Source: Nymphaea colorata
Lineage: Eukaryota > Streptophyta > Magnoliopsida > Nymphaeales > Nymphaeaceae
Length of the DNA: 64,000 bases
Reading direction: 5' to 3'
Assembly (NCBI RefSeq): GCF_008831285.2
Contig: NC_045139.1
Location: 1,532,204 to 1,596,203, forward strand
Positions 49,601 to 63,744 of the stretch are shown one piece after another. The translations under genes and the position numbers were made by a program. Below the pieces are notes generated by a model. That model saw only the letters and a program-made list of their open reading frames with translations. It searched no databases and was not told where the DNA came from. How positions within the stretch are numbered: the stretch's first letter is position 1; each line of letters opens with the position of its first letter.

Positions 49601-51120
49601 TTGAGTCTATAAAGGCTTCAAATCTGGTCATAATATTATATGGTAAATTACCAATGTGTGCAAATTTTTAATGGTAGATGATCACCATCTTAAGCATTAA
49701 TTAAGACTCTTTGTTGAGCCCTCTTTGACAATGGTCGGATGAGACCAAGCAGTTAATGGTGAATTAATTATATGATTAGGTATGGTTATCGACCAAATAT
49801 GATCCAATGCAAGAAAAAATAGGTTGGTTTTTAAAGAACTTTGGTGTAGATCAACTTGGGTTTGAGTTATATGTCATTAATTTTTTGCTTATTTTTTGAC
49901 AAAATGAAATGGGACCAAAGTTCTACATCCTCTTTAGAGCAGCTGTAAAACGCTTTAGATGTACCTTGTTGACAACAGGATCCAACATACATAAAGAGAA
50001 CTTGAATCCTGTAGGACTTTGGGATACGGGTCTGGACTTGGATCTAAAGTGGCAAATCACATCCGAATCCGACATGTAGGACTCATTCCCATTGGATGAT
50101 TCTCTTGGGAAAAAAAAAAAGTCCATTTTTTTATGGTGAAATTTTCAAAGTCCATTGTACTGAATACTTTAATCCCTGTGATTAACGATATAAAACTTTT
50201 TTCCCAGCTTTTGTCTGCTTCATTTTAATAAATCGAAGCCGAACTTAACCCTAGATTATTAACTGACTTTTTTATTCGTTGGTCCTCTTAGTTAGGGCGT
50301 GGCCCTCTCTTACAATTTCAACAGGCAAAATTATATTATATTTTTTTTTCACAAACTTGTACTGTCACGTGGCCTCCTTTGGAAATATGGAAAATCAAAG
50401 CAGGCCCCCTACAAATACTTTCTGATCCCGCCCCTGGTTTTAAGATACTGTCTTTACCGTGTCGCCATTGTTTATGATCGAACTGAACTTTAGATGTTTG
50501 ATATATTGGTTTGCAGTTCAACTCCTTCTGGATGACTTCCAAACTAACTGACCAAATCTAGCTCAGCGGCGGGCTTCGTCTGGTGGATCAAAATTTTTTA
50601 TACTCAAATGGCCTTAATCTGTTCATTTACTTCAAAAGAGAACAAAATAAGTTGTTAGTAGTTTTCTCAATAAAATAAGTTTCAAGTATAATTTATCAAG
50701 GATTCATCGCTTAATCAAAGAAAAGGAGCTAGCTGGATCAATTTACCATGTTTAAATTTCATTGATATATTAAGGCTTGATTATCAGTCGTTTTAGGTTC
50801 ACAATAAAAGTTGTTTAGTCTTGAGTCAATGGGTAGACGTATTCAATTTCTCCAGGAACTTGGAATTAAACTATGTAATGCGTATATTGGGGGTTATTTT
50901 GCAACAAAATATTTTGAAAGTGTTTCATGAGTCTGTTTGAATTTTTCATGAATTTGTTTTAATCTTTGAGACAGATTCACAATAATATAATGTTTCTGTT
51001 GTCAATTCCCTTGATGGCTGATTTTTCTTGATATGCACCAAGACATACTAGTTTGGTTTCCTAAGTTGTTGTTTTGGTGGGTCTGTTTTGGGATCTTTAT
51101 TCGTGTTCTACTGCTTTTCT

Positions 51121-51221
51121 TTTTTTTTTTTTGCATGCGCCGTAGTAATTTTAACAATAAAGTTCAGAGGATTTTTTTTTTTGCATGTGCCTTAGTAATT
51201 TTAACAATAAAGTTCAGAGGA
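51121..51221. repeat. ~50-bp tandem duplication
   Basis: Two adjacent units, each a T-run, TTGCATG(C/T)GCC and GTAATTTTAACAATAAAGTT, differ by only a few bases. Confidence 0.88.
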
Positions 51222-51613
51222 CAACTTAAAAAAGGGCATTAACCTGTGAACATTAATTGGACGAAAAGCCTTGATGCACATGTTAGACTTTTTTATGATT
51301 GAAAAAGTTATAATGTTTCAAGTCCACCGTTTGGTAAAGAGTCAAAGTTTTCACCTAACCCCTTATTTATTTATGGGTTGTCTCGTAGTTAGAACATTAT
51401 AACTAGGTGTATGAATCTATCTCAATTTTTAAGGCAGATTCATGACATTTATAAAGTACTTTATTTACTTAATAATCTCGTAAGGTACATAGTATATTTT
51501 TGGTGTGGTACTACTCATCATCGATAACCACTTATCTTGTCATTTGAAATAGATACAGACCTACCTCAAGTCATTAAGTTGATCTCCATGAAAACAAAAA
51601 AAGTTTTGTTCAT

Positions 51614-51645
<32 letters not shown>

Positions 51646-52359
51646 GATTGCACATAATTATGTCTCAAATATTTGTTGTAGTGTCTGCCACTGCTAGAAA
51701 GGCGGACATCTGGTAATTCAATTATTCACTTTCTTTTTCAAGTCTGCAACTCGAATCCCTTGTCGAGGCAGTAGGTCCGCTTGCATTTATTTCTTCTTTT
51801 GTCGCTCTCTACATAAAACCTTTGACTGCGTCTGTTATTTGCTCGTTAGGTGAGCTTCTCTCAATGTGGGTTCCATTGAACCCCACACATTCTCGATCCT
51901 GACCCAGTTGGTCTCGGAGCAGATTCTCCACACCAGTGCTATAAATGTATACTTTGAAATATAAGATTATTTACATATAAGTGTCTCTAAAAACATTAAA
52001 ATTTTTAAGTTATTGCTTTTAAATTCTGGCTCTGATGCAAACGCGACCTACCAACATCCTTTTAACTCTTAAGTTCAGCATCAAGCGTTGAGCAAGCGAG
52101 GCAGGTGGGGTCACGTCAGAGAACACTCATGCTCTACCTAAGCAAGAGTTTGTGGCAGCAAAATCAGTGTCGTCTGGTTTCAAAAAGTAAGTTAAGAATG
52201 AAATAGTAATTAATGAAAGGAGGAAGCTTAGGGGAATAGGATTACCTAACCCTAAATAATTGGTTGCACCAATCACAGCTTGTGCAGTTCAAGACCTTCC
52301 TACCAATATAAAAATACTTCTAAGCTTTCATGCGGTAAACCATCCCATCACACACACAC

Positions 52360-52445
<86 letters not shown>

Positions 52446-52725
52446 AGACCACTTTGGTCTTGGATAAAAACCGGACCTCCTAAATCTTTGTTAATTCAAC
52501 ATAAAATACTTCTTAATTGAAGTTGTTTTATTCAAAACACTTACTTTTCTACCATTAAAATTTTGATGTCACAAAGAACCGTTCATTTTCTTATTACTAC
52601 AAGAACTTGTTAAATTCAAAAAATGGCTGTCCCAGTGTATGATTCTCATCCAAACATTATTGAAATCATATCTATATAGTTAAATTATACAAAAAAGTAT
52701 TTTAAACACCAACCTTGAGTGGCCT

Positions 52726-52829
<104 letters not shown>

Positions 52830-52975
52830 TTTATCCATTTAGATTTGAATGAAGAAAACTTCCACCTCTCACACTGCCTATACAATGCATCTGATATAGT
52901 GTTTGATCAAGCCTGCTCCATACATTACATTGAACATTGAAATTGGACGGACCTCCTGATAGTCAAAGGACTTTG

Positions 52976-53057
<82 letters not shown>
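52976..53057. repeat. Compound (CT)n(TA)n microsatellite
   Basis: A CT run followed without spacer by a TA run, in the same orientation as its neighbours. Confidence 0.95.
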
Positions 53058-53061
<4 letters not shown>

Positions 53062-53588
53062 CATGCGCGTGCTCAATACTGCCAAACGTCATCTTGCAAA
53101 TTGTTTAATAGATAATCATGCAAAGATCAAATCCTCGTCAGGTTCTGTATCTTAGCCTGCCACAAACTGAGAGCCTCGGATTTTGGTATCTTAAGTTGAT
53201 TCTATCTATTAAACCCTTGGGGTGAAGCCTGATCATTAATTCTACCATTTGGATCTCAAAGAAAATCGAACCAGTCTATTGTAAGGTTTGAATTTAGTTA
53301 AGCAATCTCAGGTTCAGGGGTCAAAGCCCCTTCGTTCTCTGCAATATAAGATGCCAGTACTGGTCTCTGATAACACTAACCTGCTAATTAAAATAAAAAC
53401 AATAATAATAAAAAACAAGTGACTACTTGAATTAATAAGTCCACCAATTAAATATCATATATCACAGTTCTACACATACATGCATACACAAACATGCAAA
53501 ATCTTTGTAGTTACTAAGACAACCAGTTTCGATCCGAATAGTTTCGAGTTTTATCACTATGCAAAATCGTAGTTACTAAGACATACAC

Positions 53589-53750
<162 letters not shown>

Positions 53751-55054
53751 CTAGTCTTTTTCTTCCCGTTTTGTGCCAATAAATGGTGGGATTGTCATAG
53801 TAAAAATTTGCATAAATTCATCTCGTTGATTCCTTCAACTCATAAACTATGTCTATGCGTAAAAATTAGCTAATCTCATATATGCCTTCTACTAATTAAA
53901 TAAAACATGATGCGATCAATTAGTTGAACAAGAAACAATTTTATATATAATGTTTGCTAAGGTCTTACATTGCTTCTTAGCTAGCTAGCACGCGAGAGAG
54001 AGTTATAATTGACAATCCTAAGCTGTCATAAACATAAGCATGCCAATTACTGTAATTAAAATGATATAAAAAACTTTTTTTTTTTAATTTCTTGAACTTC
54101 CTATTTGTAATATGAGTTGATTGTTGGATGCCAAGAATACACCTAGATACAAAATATGCTTAATTTGACACGCATATTCTTCCACTATATATATCAATTA
54201 AACATTGAAAAACTTATCATTCAAACTCCTTTTAAAATAAAGCTAGGGGTTCGATTTTTCAACACCTACACATCATCTGTCCATTTCACTCAAGCAAATT
54301 TGTGTTCTGATTCGTTTTTTCGACGTTAAAATTGGATCACATTTGACCATCTTGGCAGCCTTTTAGAGGGTTTGAATATTTCATTCTTTTTTCTGGACAA
54401 GGACAATTCATGTACTTCATATGCATTAAATGTCAACTATATTTGTCATTTATTTTTCCAAATACTCCATAGTGCTCCAAACTTTCAACTCAACATTAAG
54501 TATTTTTAGACAATATTTAATGGGAATAGGATGCTTCAGAAGACAAAGATTGGGGAAGAAGACAAACTGTTCAGCTTACCAATCCAACTCCTTTCTATCT
54601 TAAAATAGAGCAGGTAATCTGCAATTTATTTCTACCTATAACAGGCTACCAGACCGTTCCATGCTTGGTACCATGCACAGTATTGGGCAGGAAGAAATGC
54701 CAACTTTAGTACTTTCTTTTTCATTTTTAGAGAAAGCAGACCTGAATTGTCTTGGGAGCTATTCCTTCAGATCTATATCTAGGGTTTCTTGATGTGCTAG
54801 GGTTTTCAATCACCAGCTGGGCCAAGATGAGATTGGATTTGGATTTGATTTTGATGTGGATATGGTATTGAATCCAAACCCAAAACAAACTAAGGAACAC
54901 CAAAAAATAAAAGCATTTAGGATCAGACAGGAAGACACTAGCTACCAAATCTGGTTCATTCTGAGATCGGGCCATATCCAAGTCATTTTAACCTTTACTA
55001 AGACAAATAGCTTATTGAACTTGGATCAGGGTTTCCATAATTGACACCTCTAGG

Positions 55055-55234
55055 CAGGGGCGAAGCCAGAAACTTCTAGCTAAGGGGTACTGGTTATAAA
55101 AATTTAAACTTTTAAGGGGCACCAATATGTAAATGAGGAAATTTTTTGTGAGGTATCAATATGAACATGATTTTTTTTTTTTTGGATTTGTGTGGGCAAT
55201 CACCCACACAGCGCCCACATCTCCTCCGCCCCTG
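55055..55234. mobile_element. hAT-type MITE (copy 3) with perfect 8-bp target duplication
   Basis: It begins CAGGGGCGAAGCC and ends CTCCTCCGCCCCTG. The flanking CCTCTAGG at 55047-55054 and 55235-55242 is identical, an 8-bp target-site duplication typical of hAT elements. It is 180 bp and non-coding, with an inner GTGTGGGCAATCACCCACAC palindrome. Confidence 0.88.
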
Positions 55235-55242
55235 CCTCTAGG

Positions 55243-58200
55243 TCAATTGCTTGCTGGTAGGGATGCAAATGGATCAGATCCAGGACAACTAAATATATTG
55301 GAAGGTTGGCTCCCAACCGGACCCATGAGGCCAAAATAATGAAACTGTCCACTGGATCTGACCTGTTCCTGGCCCTACCTGGCAGGCCAATCAAGAAAAA
55401 TCCATCCTTCTAATTCCAAATTAATAGCTTTGAAGACTTCTTGTTCTGATCTCTTATCTTCCTTTCCTTTTGTCCTTACAGGTATAACTGCTGCTATTAC
55501 CGCTACCACCGCCACCGTGCCAACTATAGCCATTGCCGCCGCCATCACCACCACCACCACTTTCATTATGGACATGTAAAAACTTAGCCAATATGGATGC
55601 TGGATCACTACAAATACATGCCATTATGTTAAATGTAGATCATTGTTTTGGTATGTTGGTTAGGGTGTGCTAAGATGTTCTGAGATTCCTGGTTTTTGTG
55701 GGAGTAGTTTTCCACCATATCAAACACGAAACAACATTAGGTGACCGGTCTGTTCCTCTTAGGTAGATTCATTATTACAGGACTAACAAAGGCTCAAACT
55801 ATTGCATGACATGCCGGGAACAAGGTGATCCACATGAGCTTTTGCTTATAGATGATGACATAGGGTGGCTCATGAGGAAAAGGACTTGCAAATGTGGTCG
55901 CTCTCTCGACGCAATCACCCTTTTGTCGGCAAGTCCGCATAGTTACTGGTTACATATATACATACATACACATATACATACATAGATGGGCTGTTGCAAT
56001 CAACCAACTGCTGAATAAATTGGGTCCTGACGTCATGGCCGTAAGCAACAACCAAGTCTTTACCTTCTGCAAGTTAAAACTTTGAATCTGCACCAAAAAG
56101 AAAAACAGAACGCCGACTGAGAACTGACCAAGCACACTTTGAACCTGAAATGTTCTTATTGTCAAAAGCTGCAATTTTCTCTGGAGGTGTTGCTGTACAC
56201 ATGGAAATAATTAATGGAGAGTCCATCTAAAAAGTAAACACTGTTCATAGTTTGAAATAACTCGAGAGATATGTCATGATCCCATGTGTTTTGGTAGCAA
56301 ATAATTAATGCATTGCAATTATGTAATCAAACTACTGGAAACAAGTTGGTTGAGAGAGTATCTTGAAAGAGACATTGTCTGATCTTCCATAAAGTATGTC
56401 TGGATGATGGCATATGTGTTCTTCCTCTTTTAATGCAATTTTCTGGGAAAAGGAAAAATCTATTCATTATTTTTTTTCAATAAAAGGGTTTGGTAGCCCT
56501 ATTCCCCACAGATTTGCACCGGAACCATCAGTAAGATGAGCTCGGCCAATCGACATATGTACCAAACAGACTATAATCAATTATCAGGTCATTCATTGAA
56601 GATGAAAACATTCATTAAGATGTTCCACAAACTGCAACATGCACCGAGTTAAACCTGATCTCAGTCCCTTTTGGCTTGCTTTTTCAAAAATTAGGGTTTT
56701 GAAGTGGCTTCTGAATCTGATAATATGTGCACTAGAATCGAAGCTGGTTACGTATGTCATTCTGATGCCTGAAATTTTCGTATGGTTAATGACAAAAATA
56801 CCTCCAGTTAATGAAAAAAAACTTTTAATAAGGACAAAAAAGAAAATAAAAAAAAGTGAAAAGATTAAAAAGGACATTTTTTTATATATAATTACCAATA
56901 TCCTTCCTTTTCTTTTGGCATATCTAACAGTGCTCGCAAGTCACTCTCCATGAGAATACCCTACACGAAGTCTTAGCACACAAGTTTTATGATTTTATCC
57001 CCTTATTGCTTCCTCCTAAAGAAAACCAACAGCACAGATAGTTGAGATCTTCATGGGTAGAAACCTAAGAAGCAATTCCTGCTCTTTGGTCTCTATACGA
57101 TAGGTTTGTATATCAATGGAAAAACAAAGTTTCAAACCTAATTTTGAAGCCTTTTGTATTAAAAAATTTATCTATCGACATATCTGAAAAAGATCGACTT
57201 ATAGAAACACTTTGATATTTTGCTTGAGAAACACGTAGAATAGTTGGTCTATTAAACAGAAGCTCTTTAAAACTTGTTTACTTTTAGACAGCTATAACGT
57301 TGGATGTTAAATTCTAAGGAATGACGTGACATTAACTTCGCAAGAGGTTCACAAAATGTAACCTTTATCAAGTCAGATCAAACCTAAAGTACGACTTAAA
57401 GTCTACTCCTCTTTTCAGCTTCACAGTTGCTCGGACCTCAAATTCAAGAGATCTTACATTCTTGTGTGTGTCACCAGCGGAACTAATGGTTTCAGGGTAT
57501 ATATATATATATATAATCAAATATATCAAAATATTAACATAAAAATAAATAAACTTTATGAGGTTGGTATGGGCAACTGCCCACACCAGGGACCATGTGG
57601 CGGATGTGTGTACGTGTGTGAGAGATCATATTAGGAGCTAAAATTGGTAACATAATATTCGGGGGCGAAAGTTGGCGGATAGTTGACTTACATAACAAGG
57701 TAAAGGCTGCTACAGAGAATGCCTTGGATTTGGTGAGATATATCATCTGGTGGGGATTGAAGGCGTGAAAGAAAATGCTATACCATTTGCTTCTGTAACA
57801 ATTTCAGTCAGTGTTGTCATTACCATTTCGTATCTCTAGTAAGATTGGAAGCATGAAAGAAAGTGCACTTAAATTTACCATGATAATTTCTTCATATCTT
57901 TAGTGGGGATTCACGGCATGAAAGAAAGTAACAAATTTAACTAGTGTTATTATTATTATTTCATATAGATAGATGATTTTGAAAACAATATATTTTGATT
58001 AATTTTCTTGATTATTTTAAAACACCAAAAATAGGCAGATACAGGCTGTTACGTGTTGGCAAACTTATAGATCAGGACAATACCGATGTTGACAACTTAG
58101 CTTTTGGTCTTTGTATAATTTACTGTTCGTTTGGTAAGCCTTTGGAAAGCTTGCACAAGGGAGGTAGCATTGGAGAAGCTCTTCTTGAGCTAACTTGAGT

Positions 58201-58909
58201 CCCAAGGGAAGTGACATAAGGAACACAAATATAAGTGTCCAAACGAATTTTTCAGAGGCTGAATTATACTTTCAAAATTTTCATAAGAGCCAAAATATAA
58301 CTTTTTAATTTTGTTTAATAAAAGTTAAACTAAAACTTTTAAAATTTACATGTAATTTTTTTATTTTTTTAAAATCTGATGGCCTTGCCTCCGCCCTTGA
58401 ATTTAGAACGGTTGAGTGCCAAAGGATACAGATGTCATGTTGGTGATTGGATAGATCCACCATCTTCACAAATCTACCAAACAAAGTATTATAGAAGTGA
58501 ACATCTGCAAGTTGGTAAATGATGAATTCGTCAGTGTGAGTTCCTCAAAGATACACGATTGCGTCTCTGTGTGCGCATTGTACTTTCTCTCTTTTTGTTT
58601 GTATTTGGTAAGGTAAAAGGAGAATATTTTCTCATAAATGCAGTTAATGAGTTGGCAATAGTAAAAAAACATTTTTGTATTTTCATGTTGATTAATTTCA
58701 TAAACCAAGTTTCATCCAATTGCATCCATTGCTTTTCACAATGAAAGCACTTCAGGAATCCCCAAATTTAGCATGAAGCAATATATATAAGGGCAACGTA
58801 TATAGAAGGCACACCTCAGAAACAACTTTTTACACCAATATGCAGCAAAGACTTAGAACAAGAAGACCAAATACATGCACAAAAGGAAAATCATCCACAC
58901 CTCATGCAT
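55243..58909. other. Intergenic DNA upstream of CAT's 3' end
   Basis: No gene is recognised. A short trinucleotide-rich patch at 55490-55560 (CCACCA and GCCGCC) gives low-complexity open frames. TA runs are at about 57500-57514. A possible degenerate hAT MITE (CAGAGGCTG to CTCCGCCCTTG) lies at 58253-58399, with flanks that only partly match. Confidence 0.5.
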
Positions 58910-60664
58910 CTAAATGCAATTCCTATATATTTCTTTGCATGTATGAGCTGCATCATAAGTAGCATGAAGGCCAAAGAAGACATAGTAAACCAACATGATC
59001 ACAGTGCACACTCCAAACCTTATGAATGAGTGGTAATCCAAAGAACCCATGAGGAAAATGTTCATTGCAATGGACAGAGAAGGCAACCAAGGAACCAAAG
59101 GGACCCCCCAAACCTTTGGAAACTTCTGCTGTCTTAGGAACATAGCGATTCCCAATGTGCCCAAGAACCATAGTGGAACAGTAATGGCATAGCCAATCCA
59201 TCCTTGAGGACAGAGGCCCCAGTAAGCTGATGTCCCAATTGATGAACCAGTAATAAGGAACAAAAAGAACACCAACTTGGCCACACTGGCTTTAGGTGTT
59301 ACTCCTCTTAAGTAGTATCTCCTCACAAGCAGAGCTATGGCCATCATCATGAATATGAACAGGACACTGATAGAAAGAAGGTTGGCCAAGATGTCTAAGC
59401 TAGAAAAGAAAGCAATAATCCCACTGAAAAATGTCACTAGCAGTGTTGCATAGATTGGTGTTTGAGTTCTTGGATGAACTAAAGCAAACAGGGGAGGGAT
59501 CATGTGGGCTCTTGCTATATGAGTCGTGTAGCGGGCCTGCCCGAGCGCACCGACCAGCAGGACCGTGGTCATCCCCTTGAGTGCACCCAGTGCAACAAGT
59601 ACCTTGACCCAGTGCATCCCCACATTGTCAAAGGCTATAGAGTATGCTGCATTAGGATCAATCTCCTTGTAATTCTGCATCATAACCAGAGACAGGGACA
59701 TTAAGCAGTATATCACTGTGATGGCAGACACAGAACCAACCAGGCCTAATGGTATGTCTCTTGAAGGGTTCTTGGTCTCTTCGGCCATGGTTGCAATGTT
59801 GTCGAATCCACCATATGCGAAGTATGTGATGGCTGCTGCTCTTAGCACTCCAGCAGCTCCGAATGGGAAGAAAGGCTGCAGGTTTGAGGTCTTAGCATGC
59901 CAAAAACTTGCTGCAATTACAAGCAGGATAGCAAGTGTGTTTATAACAGTGAGAAACCAATTGATAACGGATGTTCTCTTAGTGCTCAAAATTGCAATTG
60001 TTGCTGCAATCCAAAGCACAACAACTGCAATGGGGTCTAAGAAAGTGAAACTTTTTGCAAGGCCATGTACATGTAAGCGCAGTGAATCAGGCTCCTGATT
60101 CAGCAGTGTAGCAAAGTATGAAGTCCAAGCTCGGGCAACTGCAGCATTGCGGATGAGGTTCTCCAACAATATGTTAGCAGCAGCAATGAAGGCTACAAAA
60201 TCGCCAAGTTCAACACGCAGGTACGCAAATGAACCACCTGCTAGTGGAATTTCGACTGCAAATTCAGTGTAACAGAAGACAGCCAACATAGCACAGAGGC
60301 CTGAAACAACATATGATAGCACAATAGCTGGGCCAGCATTCTGACGAGCTTCTTGGCCAGTGAGGACAAAGATTCCTGCACCAATAACTGAACCAAATCC
60401 GAACCATGTGAGATCCCACCAAGTCAGGCACTTTTTCATCTCATTCATGCTGTGTTTCTGAATCTCGGATACTTCCTGGAGCTCATCTGCTCGAGCGAGA
60501 AGGCGATCTTTGAATCGGTTCCAAGTCTGTGAGAGTGCAGTTCTATAGTTTGTGCAGCTCTGGAAAGACTCTTGTGGTATGAAGTCAGCCTTAGTCCATC
60601 TCCAGTAGCTTCTGCTCCCAATAACATCATCACCATCGTGATGAATGCCTCCCATTGAATCCAT
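58910..60664 (-). CDS. Cationic amino-acid transporter (CAT family, CAT1/5/8-like)
   Basis: A single uninterrupted frame of 584 residues encodes an APC-superfamily permease that moves basic and other amino acids across the plasma or internal membranes. Visible features are a hydrophilic N-terminus of about 80 residues, the first membrane helix with GSVIGAGIF (91-99), CYTEFAVEIPLAGGSFAYLR (131-150), FAYGGFD (282-288) and EETKNP (295-300), the conserved loop of this family. About 14 hydrophobic segments and a short C-terminal tail (CKEIYRNCI) follow. Length matches Arabidopsis CATs (roughly 570-635). The lack of introns and the N-terminal sequence suit the CAT1/CAT5/CAT8 group; the exact member and membrane cannot be fixed from sequence. 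The ATG at 60664 is the first Met of the frame. No damage is seen. Confidence 0.95.
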   Translation of the reverse strand: MDSMGGIHHDGDDVIGSRSYWRWTKADFIPQESFQSCTNYRTALSQTWNRFKDRLLARADELQEVSEIQKHSMNEMKKCLTWWDLTWFGFGSVIGAGIFVLTGQEARQNAGPAIVLSYVVSGLCAMLAVFCYTEFAVEIPLAGGSFAYLRVELGDFVAFIAAANILLENLIRNAAVARAWTSYFATLLNQEPDSLRLHVHGLAKSFTFLDPIAVVVLWIAATIAILSTKRTSVINWFLTVINTLAILLVIAASFWHAKTSNLQPFFPFGAAGVLRAAAITYFAYGGFDNIATMAEETKNPSRDIPLGLVGSVSAITVIYCLMSLSLVMMQNYKEIDPNAAYSIAFDNVGMHWVKVLVALGALKGMTTVLLVGALGQARYTTHIARAHMIPPLFALVHPRTQTPIYATLLVTFFSGIIAFFSSLDILANLLSISVLFIFMMMAIALLVRRYYLRGVTPKASVAKLVFFLFLITGSSIGTSAYWGLCPQGWIGYAITVPLWFLGTLGIAMFLRQQKFPKVWGVPLVPWLPSLSIAMNIFLMGSLDYHSFIRFGVCTVIMLVYYVFFGLHATYDAAHTCKEIYRNCI

Positions 60665-60718
60665 ATCGAAATTCTTTCTTTCTTTCTATGTCAATCTACT
60701 GTTTGTGGGCATTATTCT

Positions 60719-60726
60719 ATTTTATA
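60719..60726 (-). promoter_or_regulatory. Possible TATA box of the CAT gene
   Basis: The minus strand reads CTTATAAAATAG about 55-62 bp upstream of the CAT start codon, a workable but close position that would leave a short leader. Confidence 0.4.
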
Positions 60727-62292
60727 AGCTAAGGAAGGAAGCTATGGACTTGACATTTTTGGCTAGTGGATGCATGTTTTTTTGTTCAGTTTTATGGAAA
60801 AATTCCATGGATTATGCAGATTTCAGCTTGTTGGTATTCTCCACAATGAATTAGAAACATTTTTGTAGTGAGTGGAGAATAAAGAAATAGCAACCAACTG
60901 GGTGGAGAATGAGATCATAATGATACTGATACAGTTGTTTGAGTTGCTGGCATCATTGAATTCAAAATTCCTCAAGATAAGGAGGAAGTTATGCAGATAA
61001 CCCAGAAGTGAGAAGGACTGCAGAGACTCTTTCTAAGATTTGAGGGCACCATAAGCTTTTGAAGCATGCACATTCTTTGGAAATATCATTTTCAGTTGCT
61101 GACTTGGGCCACTTAGCTAAATGGGCCAGCTTAAGAACTCAAGTCAAGCAACCTCTATGTTCAATATTCCGAGCTTATGTGATCTGCCATGAGACTCAAG
61201 AAGCAAAAAAGCCCATTCTTTGGGTAGGAAGAGAGCACGGTGAATCTTGATCCTTCAGATTATTTTTCTGGCATCTGTTGAAGAACCACTTCCACATTAT
61301 ATTTGGGTAGTTGAACATGGAGACAAATCATATTGAATGCATTGTGTGAGTATTATATTGAATCTATATTGCATTTCTTTTACACCCCGGTAGTAGGTTC
61401 CCTGTGTATCCAATTATTGAACTCTTTGAAATTGAACATTTTTCAGTTCACCCATCCGGTCGGGTACAGGTAACTCTTATTCGTCACTGCGCATTTCATT
61501 CATCTTTCTGGATTTCCAAGCAAAAAAGAAAATAAGGTTATTGAGTACTAAAAAACAAGCTAGATTTGGTACAAAGTTGATCTAACGTCAATGAATACGA
61601 AGCAATAACAAGTGAAGCAAAAATGGAAGAGAAACGGCAGTCATTTTAGTGGTCTATCAGTCAAGTTCTACATCAAGACTAAAGTTGGTTGCCATCTTAT
61701 ATATAATCTTACTATATTCATAAATAAAATATTTATATTGTACAAGTATTTAAGCATTTAATATCCTTAGCTCAATTATACATCACAAGTATCGAATACA
61801 TAGTATTTATCAATGCGATGGTATTTTATCAAAGTTTCCATGTAAGATACATTCATTGTACCATTTTTATGTACCTTTCCTTGCTGTAAATCTCTTTAGC
61901 TATTAAGTAGATTATTCATTGCTTAAAATAAACGATTATCCTTTTCGTCGGTCTCAACACAAAGAATTCCATGATTTCTCACTGATACAGGGACAGATAA
62001 TCTTAGCCAACAAAGTTATGGTCTGATCAGATCCTAAAGATCTTTATAGAATTTCTGCACAGAATTTTTACATCTAAAGCATCTTTCTGAAAAGTAATGG
62101 CCTGATCAGCATTTTGGATGTACCCATGTGAGTACGACAATTCTAGGATGCAGGTTTCTTAGTAGTTCGAATTTGGCTGATCGAGATCCAATCAATTCTT
62201 CACAAGTTCGTCATCCTATTTTCTCTTTTGTTATGAATTTTGTTATGAATTACAGTATTAGATTATGTGAACTTACTATATATATATATTAA
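60727..62292. other. Upstream region of CAT, no gene seen
   Basis: AT-rich DNA without recognisable coding or repeat structure apart from short A/T runs. Confidence 0.5.
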
Positions 62293-62655
62293 GTTGGTAA
62301 AACCAAACACCTAGGTCAGGGATAAAAACCAGACCCTTTGAGTTTGATTTTTAGAGTGTTTTTTTTTCTTTTGCAATCTAACCTTATTGTATCTTAAGAA
62401 TGAGTTGATGCAAAACATATACTAAGTTGATCATTTGTTAGGTTTTAATTGTGTTTTCATAATAAGAAAAAAGAACAGCCCCCCATGGCATGATAATAAA
62501 AATATCAGCATTTTTCATTAAAAAAACTTGAACCAAAGCATGTTTTATATCAAAATAGTCTTTATAAATATACTAAGATGTTTATATTATATTTAAAATA
62601 GATTTTGAACAAAAATCAATGAGTCTGGTCTTTACTGCCCATGATGGGGCGGTAA
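62293..62655. mobile_element. MITE related to 7986-8342, degenerate ends
   Basis: The left end (GTTGGTAAAACCAAACACCT, then AGGGATAAAAACCAGACCC) resembles the left end of the 7986 element. The right end, read on the minus strand (TTTACCGCCCCATCATGGGC, then AGTAAAGACCAGACTC), is a looser inverse. Interior AT-rich, no coding. Confidence 0.55.
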
Positions 62656-63044
62656 ATATAATTTGAAGTCAATCAATAGACAACACGCCAGATCGATCGG
62701 ATATAGGAAAATATCTGAGCTATTGAAAATTTCTGCTTTAAAGTATAATGCAGGTCACTGGTCAAGGTATCCGATCCTCCACATAATTAGGATTCGAAAT
62801 AGATTGCAATTTTATCTCCATCGAACAAACAGTTCGTTTATTCCTTAATCCTTATCCTGTCAGTCAAATTTGTCATGCCCGTTGGTAAGCATGTCTGCAC
62901 TTTTTTTTTCTTTTTCAGAATCGCCCTTGAAATGCTAAAGAACCTAGAATTTTAAAATTTTGACATTTTTTATCCATTCTAAGAGCTTTGGTCTGCAACG
63001 CAGATAAATGGTTTCATGGGCAAAAAACTGGTTTGGGAATTCAC

Positions 63045-63112
<68 letters not shown>

Positions 63113-63715
63113 TGTGGAAACTGTACCAGCAAAAAAGAGTCCTCTCACTTTGGGATTTTGCTAATGTCAATCCCCAAGTCTTTAAAGTGAGGTAATTTAT
63201 ACCCTTATTACCTCAAAGTAGGTCTATTATCTTTTTGCGTTACTATTACTGTCAAAATGAATTGCTGAAGTTCTCTAAGTTGCCTTGAAACAGGGGTGGT
63301 TGATGGCCTTTGAGAATCAAGATTCCACTTCAAACTGCAATTGGAATGAAAAATTCAGTTTCTCATTTCCATAGTGTTTGATAGTATAGAATTTTGATTC
63401 AACAATAGAAAATGACTTGTTTGATAATAAATGAATCAAAATTTCAGAGCCTAAGTTGAGCTCCTTCGGCACTTTGGTCCGTTTCCCCAGCATCCCCCAG
63501 CTTGCTCTCTCCCCATCTCTCTCTGTCTCCTTTTTTGTGTCTGGTGTTCTCTTGCACGAAGACGAAGCTTCCCCAACTCCCATCATCTCCAAAGTAGCTT
63601 CTCTGTCCACCACTCGATGCCCATGATTCTTCCATTTCCTAGAACGAGTCAAATCTCACCACAGAACGCCATTTGCCTCTCGTCGGAGCCACCAAATAAG
63701 TAATGGGTCTCTGAA
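62656..63715. other. Intergenic DNA with TA microsatellite
   Basis: TA repeats at about 63048-63108. No gene is seen. The open frames at 63317-63652 on the minus strand have no recognisable domain and may simply face the leader of the following PPR-like sequence. Confidence 0.5.
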
Positions 63716-63744
63716 ATGAAGACCATAAACGGAGGAAGGTAACT

